64,000 nucleotides of DNA, taken from assembly GCF_022347565.1 (NCBI RefSeq), contig NZ_JAKRGH010000002.1, positions 186,001 through 250,000 of the forward strand, written 5' to 3'. The DNA comes from Vibrio sp. Of7-15. GTDB lineage: Bacteria > Pseudomonadota > Gammaproteobacteria > Enterobacterales > Vibrionaceae. A program made the position numbers and the translations under genes. Below, in pieces: positions 8,496 to 18,099 of this stretch (its first letter is position 1; each line of letters begins with the position of its first letter). The notes under the pieces were generated by a model that did no database searches, was not told where the DNA came from, and worked only from the letters and a program-made list of their open reading frames with translations.

Positions 8496-9422
8496 TTATG
8501 AATCAGATAAAGAAGTGAGTTGTTGTTTTTTAATGAGTTCAACTTCTTCATTCACCCATTCTTTAAATACATTAATTCTCTTGAGGCGAGGAGAATGTTC
8601 ACTATGCAACAGAGTATACCTAACACCTGGGGTAAGTCCTATATCAAATGGTTTGACGAGCAAACCTTTTTCAATAAAATCTCCCGCTAAACTCATTGTA
8701 CCAAGGCAAACTCCGTGGCCTGCCATTACGGCGTTTAAGCCCATATCAAATGTCGTTACTTCCATCCACAGTAGCTGTTTCTCATCATAAGGTACTTTTG
8801 CTTTTTCAAACCATTTGGCCCAGGTAAATGTGACGGAGTTTATACCATGAATAAGCCAGCATTTTGTTAGCTGCTCTGGTGTTGTGAGCTTGAGGGATGT
8901 GGCGAGCTCAGGAGAGCAAATGGGAAATACAGGCTCTTCATATAAAAAGTGATTGTGTAGATTCGGGGCGTTTACTTGCCCTTGGCGAATGGCAATATCA
9001 ATCCCTGAATGACGAAGATCATCTTCAGTTGGTGTTGCGATGACTTTGATCGGTATGTCTGGGTATTTCATGGTAAAGCGCCATAGTTTGGGCATTAACC
9101 ATCGAGAAGCAAAGGAAGGGGTTGTCGTGACGGTTAACGGGCCATCCAGGGGTTCACACTGTGCTCGGCTTAGCCCGGTTAAAATATGATCAAAGCCGGT
9201 GGTCACATGGTTCGCTAATATTTCCCCTTGTGCAGTAAGCAGCATTTCTCGGCCTTGTCGGTAGAATAATTTGCTGCCTAGTGCTTTTTCTAGCCCTCGG
9301 ATCTGCTGACTGATTGCTGCCTGTGTAACGAAGAGATCCTCACCTGCTTTACTGTAACTCTTTAGCCGTGCTGCCGCTTCAAAGCAGCGCAGTGCATTTA
9401 AATGTCTTAGTCCGTTCTCCAT
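8496..9422 (-). CDS. LysR-family transcriptional regulator (GcvA-like)
   Basis: The 308-residue protein has an N-terminal winged helix-turn-helix (LRCFEAAARLKSYSKAGEDL then FVTQAAISQQIRGLEKALG, about residues 8-55). A periplasmic-binding-protein-like effector domain starts near residue 90 (PLTVTTTPSFASRWLMPKL). The opening NALRCFEAAARL and the SFASRWLMP segment resemble GcvA-type regulators, but no glycine-cleavage genes are nearby. It diverges from a small DUF1127-like gene and lies upstream of gloA, so either is a candidate target. The ligand is unknown. Confidence 0.88.
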   Translation of the reverse strand: MENGLRHLNALRCFEAAARLKSYSKAGEDLFVTQAAISQQIRGLEKALGSKLFYRQGREMLLTAQGEILANHVTTGFDHILTGLSRAQCEPLDGPLTVTTTPSFASRWLMPKLWRFTMKYPDIPIKVIATPTEDDLRHSGIDIAIRQGQVNAPNLHNHFLYEEPVFPICSPELATSLKLTTPEQLTKCWLIHGINSVTFTWAKWFEKAKVPYDEKQLLWMEVTTFDMGLNAVMAGHGVCLGTMSLAGDFIEKGLLVKPFDIGLTPGVRYTLLHSEHSPRLKRINVFKEWVNEEVELIKKQQLTSLSDS

Positions 9423-9518
9423 AAGCTGAACTTATTGCCCCTTCGTTTTTTTATTGTTCGTAAATAACCTTGTTTGCTCAGACAATATCTTCAAAGACAA
9501 CAACAAAAGGGTATTGAT

Positions 9519-9713
9519 ATGGAAGAGCATACTACGAATACATTGTTTCAACTCTTTCTTAGAGTGAACCATAAAATGAGTATTATCAATAGAAAAAGCA
9601 AAGCCAGAAGACAAAAGGGTATGTTTGGATACCTGTTATCAAGTCACTTAAAAAAAGATCTTGGTATTGAAACAAGGGAAAATGATGAGCGAGATTTTAG
9701 CCGATTTTTATGA
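9519..9713 (+). CDS. Small DUF1127-like protein
   Basis: I place the start at ATG 9519 (about 64 codons), seven bases after AAAGG; an upstream in-frame start at 9474 has no ribosome site. The basic C-terminal half (RRQKGMFGYLLSSHLKKDLG then IETRENDERDFSRFL) resembles DUF1127, whose short proteins have a pattern of leucines followed by KDIG and an Arg. Members of that family have been linked to RNA binding and phosphate or carbon metabolism in some bacteria. Here the gene diverges from a LysR regulator across roughly 100 bp. The family call is tentative. Confidence 0.5.
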   Translation: MEEHTTNTLFQLFLRVNHKMSIINRKSKARRQKGMFGYLLSSHLKKDLGIETRENDERDFSRFL

Positions 9714-9727
9714 TTTCGAAAGAAAAA

Positions 9728-9760
9728 AGAGGGCAGTAACATAAGCTGTTATTGCCCTCT
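9728..9760 (-). terminator. Terminator of the rnf-nth operon
   Basis: A 14-bp stem (one G-T pair), AGAGGGCAGTAACA / TGTTATTGCCCTCT, with a 5-base loop. A run of A to its left gives a U-tail on the minus strand, just after nth. Confidence 0.85.
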
Positions 9761-9776
9761 AGTAATCAGTTAAAGC

Positions 9777-10418
9777 TTATTCACCAGGGTAGATTTTATC
9801 TTTAAATTCACACAAATCTTCAATAATGCAGCTGCCACAACGTGGTTTTCTGGCAACACAGGTATAACGGCCGTGTAGAATTAACCAGTGGTGGACATCA
9901 ACTTTGAATTCTTTTGGCACGACTTTAAGGAGCTTTTTCTCCACGTCATCCACATTTTTGCCCATCGCAAATTTAGTGCGATTGGAAACTCGGAAAATAT
10001 GGGTATCTACCGCAATGGTTGGCCAGCCAAAGGCAGTATTGAGCACCACATTTGCTGTTTTACGGCCTACGCCAGGTAAGGCTTCTAGGGCTTCTCGGTT
10101 TTCAGGAATTTCACCATTGTGTTTGTCGAGTAAGATACGACACGTTTTGATGACATTCTCTGCTTTGGAGTTAAAAAGCCCGATGGTTTTGATGTACTCT
10201 TTAACGCCTTCAACACCTAAATCGAAGATGCTTTGAGGTGTGTTTGCGACAGGGTAAAGCTTATCTGTGGCCTTATTGACACTAACATCTGTCGCTTGAG
10301 CGGAGAGAAGAACTGCGATAAGCAGCTCAAATGGTGTCGACCAATTCAGTTCAGTTTCAGGGTGCGGGTTTTCCGCTCGGAGTCGTTCAAGGATCTCGAC
10401 TCTTTTTTGATTATTCAT
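9777..10418 (-). CDS. nth: Endonuclease III
   Basis: The 213-residue DNA glycosylase/AP lyase removes oxidised pyrimidines in base-excision repair. The helix-hairpin-helix ALPGVGRKTANVVL holds the catalytic Lys, the catalytic Asp is in FGWPTIAVDTHIFRVSNR, and the C-terminal 4Fe-4S loop is C-x6-C-x2-C-x5-C (CVARKPRCGSCIIEDLC). It closes the rnfABCDGE-nth operon as in E. coli, about 75 bp after rnfE, with a strong terminator beyond. Confidence 0.98.
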   Translation of the reverse strand: MNNQKRVEILERLRAENPHPETELNWSTPFELLIAVLLSAQATDVSVNKATDKLYPVANTPQSIFDLGVEGVKEYIKTIGLFNSKAENVIKTCRILLDKHNGEIPENREALEALPGVGRKTANVVLNTAFGWPTIAVDTHIFRVSNRTKFAMGKNVDDVEKKLLKVVPKEFKVDVHHWLILHGRYTCVARKPRCGSCIIEDLCEFKDKIYPGE

Positions 10419-10492
10419 TGCTTATGACTTCCAGGCTGTGGCTTCCACCCATTATGCTTTGGGTGGTAAGCCATCGAATAAGATCCAGTATT

Positions 10493-11182
10493 TTACGAAG
10501 AGACTCTAACGCGCTCTATGGTCGCTTTTTCTTTTTTGGGAGCTCTTTCTTTCATTTTTGTATCAATGACATTTTTTAATGCGATCAATAAACCGACGCC
10601 TAAAAAGGCACCAGGAGGGAGCATCGCTAACAAAAAGCTACTGTCGAAGCTAAATACTTCAATTCGCAATACGGTTGCCCAATCACCCAGCAATAATTCT
10701 GCGCCATCAAAAAGAGTGCCGTTACCCAGAACTTCTCGCATCGCTCCCAGTGCGACTAACACTGCGGTCATGCCGATACCCATCCATAAGCCATCTAAGA
10801 CGGCGGGTTTTGGATCATTTTTTGAGGCATAAGCTTCTGCGCGACCAATGATGATACAATTGGTTACGATAAGAGGAATAAAAATACCAAGAGACTGATA
10901 TAAGCCATACGCGAAGGCGTTCATGAGTAATTGCACGCAGGTTACTAATGATGCAATTATCATCACAAACACGGGAATACGGATTTCTTTAGGTACCCAT
11001 TGGCGAACTAAAGAAACAATGAGGTTTGACCCCACCAAAACTAATGTGGTTGCTATGCCTAAGCCCAAAGCGTTAACGACTGTGGCAGAAACGGCAAGTA
11101 AAGGGCATAGACCTAATAATTGAACAAGCGCTGGGTTGTTATCCCATAGCCCATTTTTCATTAGTTCTTTGTTTACACTCAT
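10493..11182 (-). CDS. rnfE: Rnf electron transport complex subunit E
   Basis: The 229-residue integral membrane protein has about six hydrophobic segments. It belongs to the RnfA/RnfE (NqrD/NqrE) family; [20 protein letters not shown] at the start and [18 protein letters not shown] in the middle are typical. RnfE and RnfA form the inverted pair of membrane subunits that hold a shared 2Fe-2S centre and the ion path of the NADH:ferredoxin Rnf complex. The start overlaps the end of rnfG by 4 bp, so translation is coupled. In E. coli the orthologue is rsxE, which helps reset SoxR. Confidence 0.95.
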   Translation of the reverse strand: MSVNKELMKNGLWDNNPALVQLLGLCPLLAVSATVVNALGLGIATTLVLVGSNLIVSLVRQWVPKEIRIPVFVMIIASLVTCVQLLMNAFAYGLYQSLGIFIPLIVTNCIIIGRAEAYASKNDPKPAVLDGLWMGIGMTAVLVALGAMREVLGNGTLFDGAELLLGDWATVLRIEVFSFDSSFLLAMLPPGAFLGVGLLIALKNVIDTKMKERAPKKEKATIERVRVSS

Positions 11183-11814
11183 GAGTCCTCCTGACAGTTC
11201 AGAGGTTGGTTATAAATCGTGTCTCGATTCGCTTGGTAATACAGGACAACTTGTTTGACCGCTTTCACTACCGCACGAGGAGTGATCGTCGCACCAGTAA
11301 ACTGATCGAAGTTACCACCGTCTTTTCTTACGGCCCAGCGCGTGTCTTTTTCCCCGTCAACAGTTTGGCCAGTGAAGCTTAAAACCCAGTCAGTGATTCG
11401 TAGATCGATTTTGTCACCTAGTCCTGGGGTTTCTTGATGAGAAAGAACACGAACGCCTGTTACCGTGGCATCGGAGGCTAGCCCCACGATGATTTTAATC
11501 GCACCGTTATAACCATCCGGTGCGATGGCTTCAATGGCCACACCGGTAGGTTGGTTATTTTTAGTGGCTAAGTACATAGGCATGTCATTGTCTGTGCCTA
11601 AATACTCAGGGGCATTGACTAAGGTGCAACTTTTAAAAAGTACATTATCGTGGCTTTCAGCTGGAATGACTTGGTTCAATACTTTTAGCAGCTGAGTTTG
11701 CTCTTGATGTTTAATTTGATCGGCCGTGAGTGCATTGGTAATAGCGACTACAGCGGTTGATGCTACGGCAAAAAGCGCTAGAACTGCCGCGTTTTTTTTC
11801 ATTGCATGAATCAT
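11179..11814 (-). CDS. rnfG: Rnf electron transport complex subunit G
   Basis: The 211-residue protein has one N-terminal membrane anchor (about residues 8-28) and a periplasmic FMN-binding domain. The flavinylation motif, [15 protein letters not shown], carries the Thr that takes covalent FMN by a phosphoester bond. [12 protein letters not shown] is also typical of the RnfG/NqrC family. It overlaps rnfD by 4 bp and rnfE by 4 bp, so the three genes are translationally coupled. Confidence 0.96.
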   Translation of the reverse strand: MIHAMKKNAAVLALFAVASTAVVAITNALTADQIKHQEQTQLLKVLNQVIPAESHDNVLFKSCTLVNAPEYLGTDNDMPMYLATKNNQPTGVAIEAIAPDGYNGAIKIIVGLASDATVTGVRVLSHQETPGLGDKIDLRITDWVLSFTGQTVDGEKDTRWAVRKDGGNFDQFTGATITPRAVVKAVKQVVLYYQANRDTIYNQPLNCQEDS

Positions 11815-12872
11815 GATTTACCCTTTTGGTGACCATAGGTGCGAGGCTTGGTGTAGTAGTCGATTAATGGGACTGCCATGTTAGCAAGTAAAACTGCAAA
11901 AGCGACACCATCAGGGAAGCCACCCCAGCTGCGAATTAAGTACACAACCAGACCAATAAAGGCACCAAAAATAAGGCGGCCTTTAGGGGTTGTCGAGGCG
12001 GAAACAGGATCCGTTGCAATGAAAAACGCACCTAGCATGGTTGCTCCAGAGAACAAATGCATGAAGGGTGATGCCGTGCTGTCTGGATCCATAATGAAGA
12101 AAAGACTACTGATGATAAACAAAGTACTGATCATGGCGACAGGGATATGCCACTGAATGATTTTTTGTTTTAGTAGCACTAAGCCGCCGATCAAGAAACC
12201 GATATTTACCCACTGCCAACCGATGCCCGCAAAGGTGCTAAAGATTGGCTGAGTTAAAATTTCGCTGGTGGTTAGCCCGGTAGTCAATGATGTTTTGATG
12301 GTATCCAGTGGGGTCGCCATGGTAACGCCATCAATATTGGTACGTAACTGATGAATGGAAAAACCATCCATTGTATTTCCTGTAAAGATCACCCATAGCG
12401 TATCAGTAATGGTAACTGGCTCTATGAGAAGCTCTTTTGGTGGCAGCCAGCTGGTCATTTGTACTGGGAAAGAAATCAGCAAAACAACATAGGCGACCAT
12501 GGCTGGGTTAAATAAATTTTGCCCTAAACCACCATATAAATGCTTGGCGATCACGATAGCAAAAATAGCACCAATGATTGCTATCCACCAAGGTGCTAAT
12601 GGAGGAATGGCTAAGCCGATAAGAAGGCCAGTCAGAAGAGCGCTATTATCACGTAGGTAGGGCTGTACTGGGCGTCCACGCATGGTAACGATGACAGCTT
12701 CTGCCAACATTGAAGCAAGGACAGTTAAGGCAACTTGGATTAAAGAGCCCCAACCAAAAAAGTAGACTTGGGCCAGTAAGCCTGGAATGGTGCACAAGGC
12801 AACCAAGCGCATGATGGCACTGGTGCTTTTTTTATTATGTGCATGAGGGGAACTTGCGATAAAAAAGGCCAC
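11811..12872 (-). CDS. rnfD: Rnf electron transport complex subunit D
   Basis: The 353-residue polytopic membrane protein of the NqrB/RnfD family opens with [20 protein letters not shown]. The flavin attachment region is [20 protein letters not shown], with the SGAT Thr as the expected covalent FMN site. It is the main ion-conducting subunit of the sodium- (or proton-) translocating Rnf complex. Two bases separate it from rnfC upstream and it overlaps rnfG downstream. Confidence 0.96.
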   Translation of the reverse strand: MAFFIASSPHAHNKKSTSAIMRLVALCTIPGLLAQVYFFGWGSLIQVALTVLASMLAEAVIVTMRGRPVQPYLRDNSALLTGLLIGLAIPPLAPWWIAIIGAIFAIVIAKHLYGGLGQNLFNPAMVAYVVLLISFPVQMTSWLPPKELLIEPVTITDTLWVIFTGNTMDGFSIHQLRTNIDGVTMATPLDTIKTSLTTGLTTSEILTQPIFSTFAGIGWQWVNIGFLIGGLVLLKQKIIQWHIPVAMISTLFIISSLFFIMDPDSTASPFMHLFSGATMLGAFFIATDPVSASTTPKGRLIFGAFIGLVVYLIRSWGGFPDGVAFAVLLANMAVPLIDYYTKPRTYGHQKGKS

Positions 12873-12874
12873 TG

Positions 12875-15781
12875 TTAGTTTTCCTTATTGTTCAATTGAG
12901 CTGCTTTGCGCGCTTTAGCACGGGCAATGGCAGCGGCCACGGCGGCTTTTTTCGGATCTGTTTCAGCTGGTGCTTCTTCAATCGGCGTTGGCTCAGTAGA
13001 GGAAGGTTCTTCTATTTCACCAGAGTCAGCTTTTTCTGAGTTTTCAGCTTGCTGAGCTGCTTTACGCGCTTTAGCACGAGCAATAGCAGCGGCCACGGCG
13101 GCTTTTTTCGGATCCGTTTCAGCGGGTGTTTCTTCAGCAGATGTCTGTTCAGAAGTAGACTCTTCTACGTCGTTAGAGTCAGCTTTTTCTGAGTTTTCAG
13201 CTTGTTGAGCTGCTTTGCGCGCTTTAGCACGGGCAATGGCAGCAGCCACGGCGGCTTTTTTCGGATCCGCTTCAGCGGGTGTTTCTTCAGCGGGTGTTTC
13301 TTCAGCAGATGTCTGTTCAGAAGAAGACTCTTTTATGTCGTTAGAGTCAGTTTTTTCTGAGCTTCCAGCTTGCTGAGCTGCTTTGCGCGCTTTAGCACGG
13401 GCAATGGCAGCGGCCACGGCGGCTTTTTTCGGATCCATTTCAGCGGGTGCTTCTTCAGCAGATGTCTGTTCAGAAGAAGACTCTTCTATGCTGTTAGAGT
13501 CAGTTTTTTCTGAGCTTCCAGCTTGCTGAGCTGCTTTGCGCGCTTTAGCACGGGCAATGGCAGCGGCCACGGCGGCTTTTTTCGGATCCGTTTCAGCGGG
13601 TGCTTCTTCAGTCTGCATCGCCTCAGAAGAAAGTTCTTCTATTTCACCAGAGCCAGCATTTTCTAAACTTTCAGTTTGCTGAGCTGCTTTACGCGCTTTA
13701 GCACGGGCAATGGCAGCGGCCACAGCGGCTTTTTTCGGATCCGTTTCCGCTGAAGAAGGAGCTTCGACTTCAGTGGTATCTGCTGTTTCTGAGTTTTCTG
13801 CTTGTTGTGCCGCTTTACGTGCTTTTGCTCGTGCAATGGCAGCAGATACAGCCGCTTTCTTTGGATCTTTTTCTGTTGAAGGTGTGCTGGAAGAATCTAC
13901 CGTATTGCCATCATTGCCATCATTGCCATCATTGCCATCATTGCTTTCTTGTTGCGCCGCTTTACGTGCTTTTGCTCGCGCAATTGCGGCAGCTACAGCG
14001 TCTTTTTTCTCAACTTTTTCAGCAGATTCGGTGTTCAAAGAATCTGCTGTGTTTGCGGATTCTTGTTCTTTCGCTGCTTTTTTCTCTCTTGCTAAGCGTT
14101 TACGTTCTTCACGCAGTTTTGCCATTTCACTGTTATCAGGCTCTGTTTTACCTGCTTGAGCAGCGGCAGCTTGTTTTGCTTTTGCCCTTGCGATGGCGGC
14201 AGCAACTGCTGGTTTTTTTGCTGGTTCTTCGGTTTGTTGGGCCTGAGCCGCTTTTTGTGCTTTAACCCTTGCAATGGCAGCGGCTACCGCATCATCTCCG
14301 CCAGATGTTTTCATTTCTTGACGGCGATTATCAGCGGCTTTCTTAAAGCGATTTTCACGCTCTTGTTTATCACGCTCTAAACGAGCATTCTTTTCTTCAA
14401 AGCGTTGTTTTGCCCTTTCTGCATTAATTGCTTCTGTTTTGCGAGCTTTAATCTCAGATTTGGCTTGTCGATAATATTGTACTAATGGAATTTCGCTTGG
14501 GCAGACATAGGCACATGCGCCACATTCAATACAATCGGCTAGGTTATATTCTTCACATTTATCGTAATCTTCATCTTTGGCATACCATTGAAGTTGTTGT
14601 GGCAGTAAAGACACCGGGCATGCATCTGCACAAGCACTACAGCGAATACAGGCCATTTCGTGTTGAGCTGGAGCAATTTCTTTTTTGGTTGGGGCCAAAA
14701 TGCAGTTTGCTGTTTTCGTGATCGGCACATCTGCATGTGGGAGGGTAAAGCCCATCATTGGTCCGCCTAAAATAAGGCGTGCATTTTTGCGTTCTGCTTT
14801 GTAATTGTATTGTTCCAGCAGGGCTTTAACAGGTGTTCCTAGTAGTACCCATGCATTACCTGGGTTCTTAAATGTTTTTCCTGTTAGGGTAACAACACGT
14901 TCTATTAAAGGCTCATCATCAATAATGGCCTTTTTCATGGCGTATATGGTGCCGATGTTTTGAACCATAAGGCCAATATCAGCAGGAATCTTTTGATATG
15001 GAACTTCTTGACCTGTAATGATTTTAATCAGTTGCTTCTCACCACCTGATGGGTATTTGGTGGGAATAACCCGAATCACAATGTCATGATTTTGACTAGC
15101 AACTTCAAGCGCTTTGATGGCTTCAGGTTTGTTATCTTCAATACCAATAACCGTAAGCTTGGGCTTGAGAATATGTTGAGCGATCTCTAAACCTGTGATG
15201 ATGTCGTGCGCGTATTCTTGCATCAGACGATCATCAGCTGTGATGTAAGGCTCACATTCCGCGGCATTAATAATGAGGATCTCAGTTTGTGCTAGGCCAC
15301 TTTGTAATTTTCTTGAAGTAGGGAAGCCAGCGCCGCCCATACCTGAAATACCAGCTTCACGTACTTTATTGATCAGCTCTTCAGGTGTGAAATCTTGGTA
15401 GTTTGCGCAGGGTGTTTTTTCTATCCAAGTGTCGTTAAAGTCCGGTTTGATGACGATACATAAGTCACTCAGCCCGGATGGATGCGCAATGGTGCGGTGC
15501 TCAATGGCAATGACTTCACCGGAAGTTGGGGCGTGAACAGGCACTACAAGAGCTAATGACGCTTTTGTTAATGGTTGCCCTTTTAAAACGGTATCGCCAA
15601 CTTGAACGAGGATGTCACCTTTTTGGCCGATATGTTGTTTTAGAGGTAATACAATGAGTTCCGGAATATTAGCTCTTGTGATGGCAGATTGGCTTGAAAG
15701 TGTTTTATTTTCTGGTGGATGAATGCCGCCAGAAAAGTCCCACAGTTGGCCTTGTTTGATTTGTTCGATTAGTGTCAACAT
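12875..15781 (-). CDS. rnfC: Rnf electron transport complex subunit C with long repeat-rich tail
   Basis: The 968-residue protein has a core of about 440 residues: an NADH/FMN-binding region with [19 protein letters not shown] near residue 135, and two 4Fe-4S clusters ([19 protein letters not shown] and [16 protein letters not shown], about residues 375-430). RnfC accepts electrons from, or delivers them to, NAD(H) on the cytoplasmic face. After the clusters comes a charged coiled-coil-like linker and about ten copies of an [16 protein letters not shown] segment, making it much longer than short-tailed homologues. Later copies are nearly identical in DNA, suggesting recent duplication or conversion. 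Confidence 0.96.
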   Translation of the reverse strand: MLTLIEQIKQGQLWDFSGGIHPPENKTLSSQSAITRANIPELIVLPLKQHIGQKGDILVQVGDTVLKGQPLTKASLALVVPVHAPTSGEVIAIEHRTIAHPSGLSDLCIVIKPDFNDTWIEKTPCANYQDFTPEELINKVREAGISGMGGAGFPTSRKLQSGLAQTEILIINAAECEPYITADDRLMQEYAHDIITGLEIAQHILKPKLTVIGIEDNKPEAIKALEVASQNHDIVIRVIPTKYPSGGEKQLIKIITGQEVPYQKIPADIGLMVQNIGTIYAMKKAIIDDEPLIERVVTLTGKTFKNPGNAWVLLGTPVKALLEQYNYKAERKNARLILGGPMMGFTLPHADVPITKTANCILAPTKKEIAPAQHEMACIRCSACADACPVSLLPQQLQWYAKDEDYDKCEEYNLADCIECGACAYVCPSEIPLVQYYRQAKSEIKARKTEAINAERAKQRFEEKNARLERDKQERENRFKKAADNRRQEMKTSGGDDAVAAAIARVKAQKAAQAQQTEEPAKKPAVAAAIARAKAKQAAAAQAGKTEPDNSEMAKLREERKRLAREKKAAKEQESANTADSLNTESAEKVEKKDAVAAAIARAKARKAAQQESNDGNDGNDGNDGNTVDSSSTPSTEKDPKKAAVSAAIARAKARKAAQQAENSETADTTEVEAPSSAETDPKKAAVAAAIARAKARKAAQQTESLENAGSGEIEELSSEAMQTEEAPAETDPKKAAVAAAIARAKARKAAQQAGSSEKTDSNSIEESSSEQTSAEEAPAEMDPKKAAVAAAIARAKARKAAQQAGSSEKTDSNDIKESSSEQTSAEETPAEETPAEADPKKAAVAAAIARAKARKAAQQAENSEKADSNDVEESTSEQTSAEETPAETDPKKAAVAAAIARAKARKAAQQAENSEKADSGEIEEPSSTEPTPIEEAPAETDPKKAAVAAAIARAKARKAAQLNNKEN
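12890..14290. repeat. Intragenic repeat array in rnfC, about ten units
   Basis: Units of about 150-180 bp encode an Ala/Lys/Arg-rich helix plus an acidic Ser/Glu/Thr spacer. The block encoding [18 protein letters not shown] recurs almost unchanged near 12935, 13095, 13250, 13410, 13560 and 13720. More diverged copies lie near 13850, 13990, 14200 and 14275. Homogenised left copies and diverged right ones suggest growth at the 3' end of the gene. Confidence 0.9.
13904..13944. repeat. 9-bp tandem repeat (ATTGCCATC) x4 inside rnfC
   Basis: Four exact 9-bp copies plus a partial fifth encode an Asn-Asp-Gly tripeptide run in the acidic spacer of one RnfC repeat. The unit is a multiple of three, so copy changes keep the reading frame. 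Confidence 0.9.
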
Positions 15782-15789
15782 CGCACTGA

Positions 15790-16371
15790 TTACTCCGCTT
15801 TACTCACTGTGGACTCTGAGGTTATTTCAACTACAGGGATCTGATTTAATGTCCATTTCCAGTTTTCTGGGGTAGTTTCTAGTGGGATCATTTCAATACA
15901 ATCTGTAGGGCAGGGTGCAACACACAAGTCACATCCAGTACATTCATCTTTAATTACCGTATGTAGGGCTTTGGTGCCCCCAACAATGGCATCTACAGGA
16001 CAAGCTTGGATGCATTTAGTACAACCAATACATTGATCTTCATGAATAAAAGCGACTTTCTTGATGCTTTTGTCTTCATCATGGGCAGATTCTTGTACTT
16101 CTACGCCCATTAAATCCGCAAGTTTTTCGATTGTCGCTTGACCGCCAGGAGGACATTTATTGATGTCATCACCGTTGGCAATGGCTTCAGCATATGGGCG
16201 ACAGCCAGGGTAACCACATTGTCCACATTGGGTTTGTGGCAAGATGGTATCGATTTGATCGACAATAGGATCAGCTTCAACTTTAAATCTTACCGATGCG
16301 AAACCCAAAATTAGCCCGAAGATTGCAGCTAATATTGCAACGGCAAGAACAGCAATAAATATTGTGGTCAT
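15790..16371 (-). CDS. rnfB: Rnf electron transport complex subunit B
   Basis: The 193-residue protein has an N-terminal membrane helix (about residues 5-26), then a four-Cys cluster domain ([16 protein letters not shown]), then two ferredoxin-type 4Fe-4S motifs ([16 protein letters not shown] and [16 protein letters not shown]). RnfB carries electrons between ferredoxin and the membrane subunits. It is one base from rnfA and eight from rnfC, inside the rnf operon. Confidence 0.97.
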   Translation of the reverse strand: MTTIFIAVLAVAILAAIFGLILGFASVRFKVEADPIVDQIDTILPQTQCGQCGYPGCRPYAEAIANGDDINKCPPGGQATIEKLADLMGVEVQESAHDEDKSIKKVAFIHEDQCIGCTKCIQACPVDAIVGGTKALHTVIKDECTGCDLCVAPCPTDCIEMIPLETTPENWKWTLNQIPVVEITSESTVSKAE

Positions 16372-16372
16372 A

Positions 16373-16954
16373 TTACAACTTCACCAAACCAGTAAAGCCC
16401 ATAAAAGCAAGAGACATTAAGCCAGCAGTGATCATTGCAATAGAGGCTCCTTTAAAAGGCGCGGGCACATCTGCGGCTGCGATTCGTTCACGCATGGCAG
16501 CAAATAAGACTAAAACTAATGAGAACCCCGCTGCTGCACCAAAACCATAAATAATAGATTCAATGAAGTTATGATTTTCATTTACATTCAGTAGCGCCAC
16601 CCCTAATACCGCACAGTTGGTGGTGATTAGTGGCAGGAATATACCTAATAATCGGTACAAGGTTGGGCTAGTTTTATGCACCACCATTTCAGTGAATTGC
16701 ACAACGACCGCGATAACGAGGATAAAGCTCATGGTCCGTAAGTAGACAATACCTAGTGGAGCCAAAATATAGGTTTCGACTAAGTAAGCACTTACAGAAG
16801 CCAGTGTCAGGACAAAAGTGGTGGCTAACCCCATACCAATAGCCGTTTCCAGTTTTTTGGAAACTCCCATGAATGGACATAAGCCTAAGAATTTTACTAG
16901 CACAAAGTTGTTGACCAACACAGTGCCTACCAGTAGTAGCAGGTATTCAGTCAT
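16373..16954 (-). CDS. rnfA: Rnf electron transport complex subunit A
   Basis: The 193-residue membrane protein has six predicted helices and is the first gene of rnfABCDGE-nth. [20 protein letters not shown] and [12 protein letters not shown] hold the Cys residues that, with RnfE, bind the intramembrane 2Fe-2S centre. It belongs to the RnfA/NqrE family; the operon context separates it from NqrE. The upstream region contains an FNR-like site. Confidence 0.96.
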   Translation of the reverse strand: MTEYLLLLVGTVLVNNFVLVKFLGLCPFMGVSKKLETAIGMGLATTFVLTLASVSAYLVETYILAPLGIVYLRTMSFILVIAVVVQFTEMVVHKTSPTLYRLLGIFLPLITTNCAVLGVALLNVNENHNFIESIIYGFGAAAGFSLVLVLFAAMRERIAAADVPAPFKGASIAMITAGLMSLAFMGFTGLVKL

Positions 16955-17045
16955 ACCATCATTATAATGTTTATAAACAGATCTGCTTATTATCTGTTTT
17001 TGTTGCCTTCATAACAACCGTTGAGCATTAAGGTTTTTAGGTTGA

Positions 17046-17059
17046 TTGAGGTAAATCAA
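17046..17059. promoter_or_regulatory. FNR-like site upstream of rnfA
   Basis: TTGAG-N4-ATCAA matches the FNR consensus TTGAT-N4-ATCAA at 9 of 10 defined bases. It is centred about 100 bp upstream of the rnfA start codon. Control by oxygen would fit a low-potential electron pump, but the site is predicted only. Confidence 0.4.
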
Positions 17060-17192
17060 TGAGCAAAGGCCAGTATTTTATGACGAATTGATTATAAATT
17101 ATGCATCAAGAAATCGAACCAGAGAAGTGAATAGATACAAAGGACTAAGGCTACGGCATCAAAAGGCTAGGGAGTTCAAAATAAGTATAAAA

Positions 17193-17218
17193 AAAGCCTC
17201 GTCGAGTGACGAGGCTTT
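17193..17218 (-). terminator. Terminator after the tRNA-Asn pair
   Basis: An 11-bp perfect stem, AAAGCCTCGTC / GACGAGGCTTT, with a 4-base loop is followed on the minus strand by a T run, seven bases after the second tRNA. Confidence 0.9.
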
Positions 17219-17224
17219 AGTATG

Positions 17225-17300
17225 TGGCTCCCTGTGCTGGACTTGAACCAGCGACATACGGATTAACAGTCCGCCGTTCTACCGACTGAACTAACAGGGA
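17225..17300 (-). tRNA. tRNA-Asn (GTT), second of a tandem pair
   Basis: This 76-base cloverleaf has a 7-bp acceptor stem TCCCTGT / ACAGGGA, anticodon loop CTGTTAA (anticodon GUU), a GTTCAAG T-loop and an encoded CCA end. It is identical to the upstream copy except in the acceptor stem and one D-stem-side base. Confidence 0.97.
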
Positions 17301-17338
17301 ACAATGTAATGTACTGATTTTATCAACACATTTAAATT

Positions 17339-17414
17339 TGGCTCCCCCTGCTGGACTTGAACCAGCGACATACGGATTAACAGTCCGCCGTTCTACCAAC
17401 TGAACTAAGGGGGA
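17339..17414 (-). tRNA. tRNA-Asn (GTT), first of a tandem pair
   Basis: This 76-base tRNA has acceptor stem TCCCCCT / AGGGGGA, anticodon GUU and an encoded CCA. It lies 38 bp upstream of the second copy and is presumably processed from one transcript ending at the hairpin at 17193-17218. Confidence 0.97.
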
Positions 17415-17650
17415 ATTGCTTGAAAGCGGGGCAGATATTAACGAGCTATTTTCTTGCAGTCAATAAAAAAAATAACACGATGATTTAAGTGTTGTTTTTT
17501 TGCTCTTTTTGTTTTGTTTTTCTGCAAGGTAACGATTCTACAGCAGGAAGGAGGTTTCCTTAATTATTTAGGTTTTAATGATCGCAAGTTAAATCGCTAG
17601 GATCTTTTAGGATCAACATAGAAGTCTTTGGGTCTCAGGTTTTAGGTTAG

Positions 17651-17741
17651 TTATCCACTGAAACTGTGGATAACTGTGTTAATGACCATTAGAAAAGTAG
17701 ATATTCGCGAAATAAGTAAGGAAAGCTACATTTTATCCACA
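17651..17741. promoter_or_regulatory. Three-DnaA-box cluster, DARS1-like locus
   Basis: Box 1 is TTATCCACT at 17651-17659 (+). Box 2 is TTATCCACA at 17665-17673 read on the minus strand. Box 3 is TTATCCACA at 17733-17741 (+). Boxes 1 and 2 form an inverted pair with 10-bp arms (AGTTATCCAC / GTGGATAACT). In E. coli the DnaA-reactivating sequence DARS1 lies immediately upstream of uvrB and also uses three DnaA boxes. Function here is inferred from motif and position. Confidence 0.55.
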
Positions 17742-18057
17742 ATAGTAATAAGTTGTATAGGTAGATAAATATCAAAGAGATAGCGTAATTTAGGGGCGAT
17801 AATTAATTAGATGAAATTTGATTTTTTATGACTCAGTGGTGACATGGTCATATTTAATCCAATATTCAAAAACAGGGGAAAAGCAGTGGATTAACTCTTG
17901 ACAACTTGGGTTATCAGTAAGAGAGATAGAAAAGAATGATTTGCTAGGGAGGGGAATACTACTCGAATGTATTTCAGAATGCTAGCACTTCTGCTCATTA
18001 CAAATAAGTTTCCTACACTTCGATTGACTTCGTGATAGAACAGTCATCACAATAGTA

Positions 18058-18073
18058 GTGTATATACTTACAG
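18058..18073. promoter_or_regulatory. LexA (SOS) box upstream of uvrB
   Basis: GTGT-N8-ACAG with an AT-rich centre differs from the CTGT-N8-ACAG consensus by one base. It lies 27 bp before the uvrB start. A possible promoter is TTGACT (18024) with CACAAT (18048), 18 bp apart, just upstream. SOS control of uvrB is well established in related bacteria. Confidence 0.6.
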
Positions 18074-18099
18074 TGTTGGTATTTTGGTGAGGTTTGTTC

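Larger units (their letters stand above)
17415..18099. other. Long intergenic region, tRNA-Asn to uvrB, with DnaA boxes
   Basis: No gene was found in this 685-bp stretch. It should hold the tRNA promoter on the left, a DnaA-box cluster at 17651-17741 and the uvrB promoter and LexA-like site on the right. The position next to uvrB matches E. coli DARS1. Confidence 0.6.

Noticed and set aside
9474..9518. Earlier start for the DUF1127-like gene
   Set aside because: It has no ribosome site and runs into the LysR promoter region; the ATG at 9519 has AAAGG at a suitable distance.
13710..14265. Long open frames on the plus strand opposite rnfC
   Set aside because: They are mirror frames of the Ala/Lys repeats, with low-complexity products and no ribosome sites.
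12890..14290. Regular repeats resembling a CRISPR array
   Set aside because: The repeats are in frame inside rnfC, have unit lengths of 150 bp or more, and encode similar peptides. There are no short unique spacers and no cas genes.
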